From NCBI GenBank assembly GCA_020629815.1, contig JAHDCN010000082.1, positions 1 through 10,628 of the forward strand: a stretch of DNA of 10,628 nucleotides, given 5' to 3'. The position numbers and the translations under genes are program-made. The notes beneath the pieces are model-generated. The model was not told the DNA's origin and did no database searches. It saw only the letters and a list, made by a program, of their open reading frames with translations. Positions 1 through 5,661 of this stretch are shown here, piece after piece. Positions within the stretch are counted from its first letter, which is position 1; each line of letters opens with the position of its first letter. Source of the DNA: Verrucomicrobiota bacterium. GTDB lineage: Bacteria > Verrucomicrobiota > Verrucomicrobiia > Verrucomicrobiales > DEV007.

Positions 1-224
<224 letters not shown>

Positions 225-1634
225 ATGAATCTGAATCGACGCTCTTTTCTTCGCAATGCATCCGCGGTCACAGCCGGTTTTTCCGGACTGGAACAAATGC
301 TCAGTGGCTCTGCCCTCGCACAGGAATCCAAGCTGTCCAGCCCTTACGGCGAACTGCTTCGCGACCCGCATAAGATTATTGATTTACCAAAAGGGTTTTC
401 CTACCGCGTGATTTCCCGAACCGGCGACCGGATGAACGATGGCTTCAAAGTCCCGGGTCAGCCGGATGGAATGGGAGCGTTCTCCGTCGGAAACAATCAG
501 GTCGTTCTGGTGAGAAATCATGAGATCGGGCACTCGCGCTATACGACCGGGCCGCTTCCCGACAACAAGCAGCTTCCTGATAACTTTGATCGCTCACTCT
601 GCTACGATCCCGGCCGTTTTGATGCCCAGCCTTTTGTCGGAGGAACCACCAGCGTGGTATACAATACCAAAACGCAGGAAGTCGAAACGCAATATCTGAG
701 CCTGTTTGGCACGGATCGAAACTGCGCGGGCGGTATCACCCCATGGGGATCGTGGGTTACCTGCGAAGAACCGGCTGATATGACTTCTAAGTGGGGAAAG
801 ATCCATGGCTATTGCTTTGAAGTCCCCGCCGGCAAAAAACCAAAATTGCACAAGCCGGTCGCTTTGAAAGCCATGGGACGATTCCGTCACGAGGCAATCG
901 CCGTTCACCCCTCTTCCGGAATAGTCTACCTCACTGAAGATCGAAATGACGGGGTCTTCTACCGGTTCATTCCGAAAACCCCCGGTAAACTGGCAGAAGG
1001 AGGTCGACTTCAAGCCATGGTGATCCGGGACAAAAAGGGAGTTGATACCCGGAACTGGCCACAAGACAAATCCCCGTTTCCACTCCGTCAGAGAATGGCG
1101 GTTGATTGGATCGATCTGGAAGATGTTGAATCGGAAAAGGATGAACTTCGCTTCGAAGCCATCGAAAACGGAGGGGCGGCAAAATTCTCCCGAGCAGAGG
1201 GAATCTGGTACGGTTCTCCTGCAGCCGTTGGAGAAGAAACTTTTTACTTTGCCTGCACCGATGGCGGACTAAACCAAAAGGGGCAGATTTTTCGCTACTT
1301 CCCCAGCCAACACGAAGGGTCAAACGAGGAAGCAAAATCCCCAGGTGAAGTGGAGCTTTACCTGGAGCCTAATGATAATGCGATCTTAAAGAATGCCGAC
1401 AACCTGACGATTTCGTCCTGGGGAGAATTGGTAATTTGCGAGGATACCTCTGGCGACAACCACTTGAGAGCAGTGAACCGGAAGGGCGAAATCTCCACTC
1501 TCGCCAGAAACGCGATGAACTCAGCTGAGTTTGCCGGTGCCTGTTTTGATCCATCAGGAGATACTCTCTTTGTAAATATACAATCACCGGGCGTCACTCT
1601 GGCAATTTCCGGACCGTTTCAAAAACAAGCCTAA
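225..1634 (+). CDS. Tat-exported PhoX/DUF839 family protein (putative alkaline phosphatase)
   Basis: 469 residues. The N-terminus MNLNRRSFLR is a twin-arginine signal followed by a modest hydrophobic stretch and an AxA-like site (SALAQ, about residue 32), so the folded protein should be exported by Tat. The rest matches the PhoX/DUF839 beta-propeller: NCAGG with Cys167, TPWGSW and the Cys-Glu-Glu at 180-182, RFRHEAIAV (219-227), YLTEDRNDGVFYRF (235-248), SRAEG (322-326), ADNL (391-394), ICED (404-407) and the closing FAGACFDPSG (437-446). In characterised PhoX enzymes, comparable Cys/Glu residues bind two Fe3+ and three Ca2+ and hydrolyse phosphomonoesters; that role here is inferred. It is shorter than Pseudomonas PhoX. 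It lies 16 bp upstream of a metal-type binding protein and is probably cotranscribed with it. Many DUF839 proteins are uncharacterised, so another hydrolase activity is possible. Confidence 0.85.
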   Translation: MNLNRRSFLRNASAVTAGFSGLEQMLSGSALAQESKLSSPYGELLRDPHKIIDLPKGFSYRVISRTGDRMNDGFKVPGQPDGMGAFSVGNNQVVLVRNHEIGHSRYTTGPLPDNKQLPDNFDRSLCYDPGRFDAQPFVGGTTSVVYNTKTQEVETQYLSLFGTDRNCAGGITPWGSWVTCEEPADMTSKWGKIHGYCFEVPAGKKPKLHKPVALKAMGRFRHEAIAVHPSSGIVYLTEDRNDGVFYRFIPKTPGKLAEGGRLQAMVIRDKKGVDTRNWPQDKSPFPLRQRMAVDWIDLEDVESEKDELRFEAIENGGAAKFSRAEGIWYGSPAAVGEETFYFACTDGGLNQKGQIFRYFPSQHEGSNEEAKSPGEVELYLEPNDNAILKNADNLTISSWGELVICEDTSGDNHLRAVNRKGEISTLARNAMNSAEFAGACFDPSGDTLFVNIQSPGVTLAISGPFQKQA

Positions 1635-1650
1635 CAACACTTACCATACT

Positions 1651-2544
1651 ATGAACGCCAAGCTAGTTCCGTTGCTCACCTTTTGTGCAACTTTCTTCGT
1701 TGCGACCGCTGCCTTCGCAGAGAAGCCCACGGTTGCAACAGTCAACTACCCACTCGCTTTTTTCGCTGAAACGATTGGAGGAGATGAAATCGAGGTTCTC
1801 TTTCCTCAAATTGATGGTGATCCGGCTTACTGGAAACCCACAGATAAGCAGATCGCTTCGTTTCAACAGGCGAATCTCATTCTTCGCAACGGAGCAACCT
1901 ATGCTAAGTGGGCCAAGCGCGTTTCGCTCCCTAAGTCCACACAAGTCGATACCTCCGAGTCGTTCCGCGAACTCTACCTAAAGGACGACAAAGCAGTAGT
2001 CCATACCCATCGTGACGGAACCAGCCACAGCCACGCCGGGACCGCTTTTACCACCTGGATTGATCTCGAACTTGCCCGCAAGCAGGCGTCCTCAGTCCAC
2101 GAGGCAATTCAGAATTTGTTACCGGACGAGAAACATGCAGAGCTCGATAAACGTCACCAAATGTTAGAGGAGCAGCTTACCTCTCTTCATCAACAGTTTT
2201 TGGAAATTGGCAAATCAATAGACCACCGCCATCTCGTTGCATCGCACCCCGTTTACCAATACTTTGCCCGTGCCTATGGGCTGAAAATCGAGTCGGTCCA
2301 TTGGGAACCTGATACGGTCCCGGGAAAGAAAGAAGTAGCGGAGCTCGATCGTTTGCTCAAAAAGAATCAGTCCAGTGTGATGATCTGGGAAGCGACTCCC
2401 CTAGAGCAGTCCATCGAATTACTCAAACAGAAGGGCATAAAGAGCATTGTGGTGAACCCCTGCGGCAATCGCCCGACCGAGGGGGATTTCTTATCAGTGA
2501 TTGCGGCCAATATTGACTCGCTGAGGTCACTGGTGAAGCAATAG
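1651..2544 (+). CDS. ABC transporter substrate-binding protein, ZnuA/TroA (cluster A-I) type, divergent ligand set
   Basis: 297 residues with a Sec signal peptide (hydrophobic residues 5-22, cleavage likely after AFA at about 23), so periplasmic. The fold signature is ZnuA/TroA-like: TVATVNYPLAFFAE near the start, LILRNGATYAKW (76-87), a His-rich loop with His118, His120, His126 and His128, the long helix at 138-190, ASHPVYQYFARAYGL (197-211), and GDFLSVIAANIDSL near the end. Aligned by eye with TroA/PsaA/ZnuA, the first ligand His of the DPH motif is Ala59, the His of PHxW is Thr134, the third is kept as His199, and the final Asp position is Asn269. Three of four usual ligands are therefore absent, and the His loop or another site may bind metal. 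No permease or ATPase gene lies alongside, so it is an orphan here. I have an impression of related proteins sharing the GTAFTTW motif in other bacteria, which would make this a subfamily and not decay. Confidence 0.85.
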   Translation: MNAKLVPLLTFCATFFVATAAFAEKPTVATVNYPLAFFAETIGGDEIEVLFPQIDGDPAYWKPTDKQIASFQQANLILRNGATYAKWAKRVSLPKSTQVDTSESFRELYLKDDKAVVHTHRDGTSHSHAGTAFTTWIDLELARKQASSVHEAIQNLLPDEKHAELDKRHQMLEEQLTSLHQQFLEIGKSIDHRHLVASHPVYQYFARAYGLKIESVHWEPDTVPGKKEVAELDRLLKKNQSSVMIWEATPLEQSIELLKQKGIKSIVVNPCGNRPTEGDFLSVIAANIDSLRSLVKQ

Positions 2545-2556
2545 AACAAAGAGTCG

Positions 2557-3216
2557 TTACTGAGACACTCCGCGCTGGCTTTGGATTGATCCTTTGGCCC
2601 TGTCCGTGACTGTTTTGATCGCGTTGCCGACCGGATTGGTTGATGGCGCTTTTCGTTCCTGAACAGGATTCCAGACGGAGCGGAGCAGGTCTCCGTTTAC
2701 AGCAGATATGTAATGAACTCCTACAGATACCTGGCGGGAGTCGATTAAATTGAGCATCCAAACCGGCTCATTTCTCAAATCCCGACAGCGAAGCTGATAG
2801 TGAATCGAATCAAATCCCGTATTGGCTTTAGCTGCCAGCGACTCAGCAATCTGAAACGCCTTTCGGGAATCAATCTTGATCATTTCGCGGTCGAAAGGTA
2901 TATGTGGAATATCCTGATTAGGAAGCCGCTTGAAGTCGCGCTGAGCTTTCACTTGTCCATCGCTAACCACAAACTCTGTCATCAATTGATGGTTCCGGTC
3001 GTTCCTGGTTAGCACCAGCCACTGCCTTGGCTGGTCCTGTCCGTAAAAGCCAACTAAACCTACCGGCGAAAGGTCACTGCTGTGTAGCGCTGATTTCTCA
3101 TACACTGTCAAAGATTCAAGTGCTGTAGCATACTGAACCGGACTCGCCTTCACCAGGAAGAACCCAAAAAGAAACAGGGCGAGAAGCATTGCTGATTTGC
3201 TGAAGACAGCTTTCAT
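2557..3216 (-). CDS. secreted protein with two PepSY-like units
   Basis: 219 residues from the ATG chosen here; a GTG two codons upstream (3222) is an equally open start. The N-terminus has two Lys followed by a long hydrophobic segment (residues 9-23) and ASP, a Sec signal peptide or a single membrane anchor. Two related segments follow. The first has WLVLTRN (66-72) and EFVVSDGQV (81-89). The second has DSRKAFQIAESLA (116-128), PVWMLNLID (151-159), VGVHYISAVNGDLL (165-178) and a terminal W182. The pattern of a helix, then strands containing a W, then a strand ending in NG is that of PepSY-like domains, which bind or inhibit partners at the cell envelope. The C-terminal ~35 residues are polar and low in order. 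It converges with the binding protein gene (12 bp between stops). Function is unknown. Confidence 0.65.
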   Translation of the reverse strand: MKAVFSKSAMLLALFLFGFFLVKASPVQYATALESLTVYEKSALHSSDLSPVGLVGFYGQDQPRQWLVLTRNDRNHQLMTEFVVSDGQVKAQRDFKRLPNQDIPHIPFDREMIKIDSRKAFQIAESLAAKANTGFDSIHYQLRCRDLRNEPVWMLNLIDSRQVSVGVHYISAVNGDLLRSVWNPVQERKAPSTNPVGNAIKTVTDRAKGSIQSQRGVSQ

Positions 3217-3260
3217 GATCACAAAGGGGATTGAATTAAAAAACTACGAGATCTTTCGGA

Positions 3261-3289
3261 AAGTTACACATTTATTAAATATCAGTCAA
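3261..3289 (-). promoter_or_regulatory. sigma70-like promoter of the PepSY-like gene
   Basis: Read on the minus strand, TTGACT (3289-3284) is separated by 17 bp from TAACTT (3266-3261). The -35 box matches consensus at five of six bases with ideal spacing; the -10 box is weak (3 of 6). Transcription would begin about 38 bases ahead of the chosen ATG at 3216. Confidence 0.45.
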
Positions 3290-3302
3290 TGTTTGAAGCT
3301 AA

Positions 3303-3314
3303 ATTTTATAAAAT
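3303..3314. promoter_or_regulatory. 12-bp AT palindrome in divergent spacer (possible -10 or operator)
   Basis: ATTTTATAAAAT is a perfect palindrome inside the AT-rich spacer between the divergent PepSY-like and CbiX genes. It contains TATAAA, which could serve as a -10 element for the CbiX gene, although no good -35 lies 17 bp upstream. An AT-rich tract of this kind can be palindromic by chance, so an operator role is only a guess. Confidence 0.2.
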
Positions 3315-3376
3315 AATTGAGAAAAAAGTTAAATTTTCGTTCTCTTTCGGCGCTTTCAGCCGTAAATCACCCATGA

Positions 3377-4165
3377 ATGGCATCTTCCCGGTTACAGTCA
3401 GCAGCTGTTTTGCTTCTTGGTCACGGATCAACGAAAAACCCTTATTCGTCCCGTTCTACCAAGGAAATGGCCCTGCGGCTTCGCGAGAAAGAGCTGTTTG
3501 GCAGCGTCCACTGTGCGTTTTGGAAGGAACAGCCTGCTTACTCCGATATTCTGGATCGAATCGAGGAACAGCTTGTGTATGTTGTGCCGAACTTTGTAAG
3601 TGAAGGATATTTCACTCAGGAAGTGATTCCCCGAGAGCTGAAGTTGAAGGGTGAAGTGACCAAAACCGGCAGTCGGGAAATCGTGTATCTACCCCCATTG
3701 GGGAATCATTCAGGGATGAAGCGACTTGTGCTCGACCGCATCGAGGAGGCTTGCAGTGCTATGGACTTGGCCCAGGTTTCGGTTTTAGTCGCAGGACATG
3801 GCACCGAACGAAACCCCAATTCCATCGTTGCGATTCAAAAGAAAGCAGAGGAAGTCAGACAAGCCTTACCCGAACTTGCGGAAGTCACTTGTGCCTACAT
3901 GGATGAGGCACCTTTCCTTTCCGAGTGGCAGGAGATTACTTCAGCACCGAATGTAATTATCGTTCCCCACTTCGTTGCCGAAGGTTTACACACTCTACAG
4001 GATATACCCGAAATGATTGGGGTCGGCGATGATCTAAGTGAAAGCGCCTTTCCGGTGCGTAAGCAATTTGGGAGCAGAACTCTTACTTACACAAAAGCCT
4101 CCGGAGTCGATCCTGCGATGGTCGATTTTACACTCGACTTGATTCACGCCCACTGCAGCAAGTAG
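3377..4165 (+). CDS. cbiX: two-domain CbiX/SirB-type sirohydrochlorin chelatase
   Basis: 262 residues built as two homologous class II chelatase halves. Half one has VLLLGHGSTKNP (11-22, His16) and VSEGYFTQEVIP (74-85). Half two has VLVAGHGTERNP (136-147, His141) and VAEGLHTLQDIP (200-211, His205). Enzymes of this family insert Co2+ or Fe2+ into sirohydrochlorin in the cytoplasm, for cobalamin or siroheme synthesis, using two active-site histidines. Here half two keeps both histidines, while in half one the second is replaced by Phe79, so catalysis probably uses the C-terminal site or a mixed site. No other cobalamin or siroheme genes are nearby, so the metal and product cannot be told from context. 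The ATG at 3377 has no Shine-Dalgarno but begins just ahead of the first conserved strand. The 3' end is 2 bp from the convergent prepilin gene. Confidence 0.8.
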   Translation: MASSRLQSAAVLLLGHGSTKNPYSSRSTKEMALRLREKELFGSVHCAFWKEQPAYSDILDRIEEQLVYVVPNFVSEGYFTQEVIPRELKLKGEVTKTGSREIVYLPPLGNHSGMKRLVLDRIEEACSAMDLAQVSVLVAGHGTERNPNSIVAIQKKAEEVRQALPELAEVTCAYMDEAPFLSEWQEITSAPNVIIVPHFVAEGLHTLQDIPEMIGVGDDLSESAFPVRKQFGSRTLTYTKASGVDPAMVDFTLDLIHAHCSK

Positions 4166-4167
4166 CT

Positions 4168-5016
4168 TCACGGGTCGGTATCGACACCTCGCCAAAAGTG
4201 GCTGGACTGACGATCCGTATTCGGATCCTCTTCAGGAATCTCGCTCTCGGCCAATCTTTCCATATGCCCATCGAGAAAAGCGGCGATTAGTTTCTTACCA
4301 TCCCAACGTTCCTCAATTGTATCAATAATTAGTTCCCGGTCTTCAAAACTGACCACATTTTGCTCGATGCAGTCAATGTAGATCATCGCCTTAGGAGCCA
4401 TCACCAGATTTGCCCTGTTCTTCTCAGTAAGCCACGGGTCACTCGAACTCGATGAATCATAAATTCTGTTATACTGGAGGTTTTTGTTCATCGCATAACT
4501 GTGGCGATGCCAGTCTTCCTCATCGCGATTTTTCTTCACTGAAATCGTACTTTCGAAAAATGTTCCCTTCAGGTGATCGCCATTCTCGCTAAAAGAGTAT
4601 CCGGCACCTCCACCGCCCTCTTCTCCATCTTCATCCCTACCCGCCTGAAACTCCTCAGCCTCCGCCAGATAAAGCGCTCCAAAAACCGGTCCATCCAGCC
4701 ACAAGCCTGTAGTTCCCCAGTCCCAATACTTCGGGTAGAAATCTTCGGCACTCTGGCCCGGAGGCACCTCCATACCGCCCGGATACTGAGGCGAAGGGAG
4801 CCTGTCTCCGTTATCCATGGACCAAGTAATCGTTCCGACGAGAATCTGCTTCAAATGCTCGGTGTTTTTCGCGGCCTCCGCACTTCGCAGCGAGGATTTT
4901 ACCCCCTGAAACAATAAGGCGGAGAGAATTGCAATAATGGAAACCACCACAAGTAGCTCCACCAGAGTGAAGCCTCGTGAACGTTTTGGAAAAGAAGAAG
5001 TCTGAGGAATTTTCAT
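4168..5016 (-). CDS. type IV pilin/type II secretion prepilin-like protein (N-terminal methylation motif, C-terminal DGH)
   Basis: 282 residues. A short basic leader (KRSRG) is followed by FTLVELLVVVSIIAILSALL, the class III signal processed by prepilin peptidase PilD between Gly15 and Phe16, with Glu20 as the required fifth residue of the mature protein. After the N-terminal helix comes a globular part containing an acidic/Gly-rich loop (about 119-139, including GEEGGGG), two aromatic segments, and a late FLDGHMERL (DGH at 249-251) plus FWRGVD (274-279). This closing pattern is typical of the many single prepilins of Verrucomicrobiota and Planctomycetota. The reading frame stays open to 5082, but the extra 22 residues would place a non-leader sequence ahead of the signal and cover the promoter, so the ATG at 5016 is preferred. 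No pilus or secretion machinery genes are adjacent. The exact substrate or pilus is unknown. Confidence 0.85.
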   Translation of the reverse strand: MKIPQTSSFPKRSRGFTLVELLVVVSIIAILSALLFQGVKSSLRSAEAAKNTEHLKQILVGTITWSMDNGDRLPSPQYPGGMEVPPGQSAEDFYPKYWDWGTTGLWLDGPVFGALYLAEAEEFQAGRDEDGEEGGGGAGYSFSENGDHLKGTFFESTISVKKNRDEEDWHRHSYAMNKNLQYNRIYDSSSSSDPWLTEKNRANLVMAPKAMIYIDCIEQNVVSFEDRELIIDTIEERWDGKKLIAAFLDGHMERLAESEIPEEDPNTDRQSSHFWRGVDTDP

Positions 5017-5052
5017 AATAATGTAAATGTTGGAATCCCACCTCCGGAAGGA

Positions 5053-5082
5053 AGGATACCAATTTTTTTGATTCTCGGTCAA
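5053..5082 (-). promoter_or_regulatory. sigma70-like promoter of the prepilin gene
   Basis: On the minus strand TTGACC (5082-5077) and TATCCT (5058-5053) are separated by 18 bp that include an A7 tract. The -35 matches five of six consensus bases and the -10 four of six. The transcript would start near 5046, giving a leader of about 30 bases. A GGAGG sits near the 5' end of that leader, too far from the ATG to act as a normal ribosome binding site. Confidence 0.5.
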
Positions 5083-5133
5083 CCCTAAACGCTTTGGAAA
5101 ACCTGAGTAATTTCACAAAGTCGCGACTTTCCC

Positions 5134-5162
5134 TTGACGAAGGCATCAAATTTGCTGAACTA
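5134..5162 (+). promoter_or_regulatory. possible promoter of the Minf_1886/M16 pair
   Basis: TTGACG (5134-5139) is a good -35 box upstream of the Minf_1886-type ATG. The segment 17 bp downstream, GAACTA (5157-5162), is a poor -10. The TTG of this box also opens a 21-residue in-frame extension of the gene, which I consider leader rather than coding. Confidence 0.25.
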
Positions 5163-5196
5163 CGGGTATCCAATTGCTCTCAGCTACGTTCTCTCT

Positions 5197-5661
5197 ATGG
5201 AAAAAATTCGTTTTGAAGAAGCCCTGAATCTCGTCACCAAGAATGACCAGCGCTACCAGAAGGACGGATACCATTTTTTGCGGGAAGCCCTCGACCACAC
5301 GGTGAAAGACCTACGGGGTGATGAGTTGATTGAGCACAGACATGTCAGCGGTCCGGAACTGGTGGAAGGTTTGGTCAACTATGCGTTGGGCGAATATGGA
5401 AGCATGGCAGCAATCGTGCTCGACAGTTGGGGAATCGAATCCGGCGAAGATGTGGGCAAAATGGTTTTCAATTTGATCGAGGTGGGCGCGTTTGGAAAGT
5501 CAGAGGAGGACTCACCGGCAGATTTTGCCAATTTGGGCAATTTGCATGAAAGCCTCCGGTCTCCCTATCGCCCAACACGCGAAGTCTTACGGAAGCGCAA
5601 CACCCTAACAGCAGACGCTGTTTCCCGGAGTAACAAACCTGTGACCCCAAGCGAAGCTTGA
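5197..5661 (+). CDS. Minf_1886 family protein
   Basis: 154 residues, no signal peptide or membrane segment, so cytoplasmic. The N-terminal ~100 residues carry the conserved core of the family as I remember it: RYQKDGYHFLREALDHT (19-35), HVSGPELVEGLVNYALGEYG (49-68), VLDSWGI (74-80) and VGKMVFNLIEVGAFGKSEED (86-105). The C-terminal ~45 residues are polar and look disordered. The family is widespread in Verrucomicrobiota and Planctomycetota and has no established function that I know of. The ATG at 5197 is chosen because homology begins at once (EKIRFEEAL); a TTG 21 codons upstream would add an unrelated segment overlapping a promoter-like box. Its TGA overlaps the TTG start of the M16 peptidase gene, indicating a translationally coupled operon. 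Confidence 0.75.
   Translation: MEKIRFEEALNLVTKNDQRYQKDGYHFLREALDHTVKDLRGDELIEHRHVSGPELVEGLVNYALGEYGSMAAIVLDSWGIESGEDVGKMVFNLIEVGAFGKSEEDSPADFANLGNLHESLRSPYRPTREVLRKRNTLTADAVSRSNKPVTPSEA

Noticed and set aside
2545..2575. Bidirectional terminator between the convergent binding protein and PepSY-like genes
   Set aside because: Only a four-base GAGT/ACTC pairing is present, without a T-run on either strand.
3289..3603. Plus-strand frame of 104 codons overlapping the CbiX start
   Set aside because: It lies mostly in AT-rich spacer and in another frame of CbiX; the CbiX frame carries the conserved chelatase motifs.
5134..5196. 21-residue N-terminal extension of the Minf_1886 protein from a TTG
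   Set aside because: The TTG belongs to a TTGACG promoter-like box, the segment shows no family similarity, and an ATG sits exactly where the family core begins.
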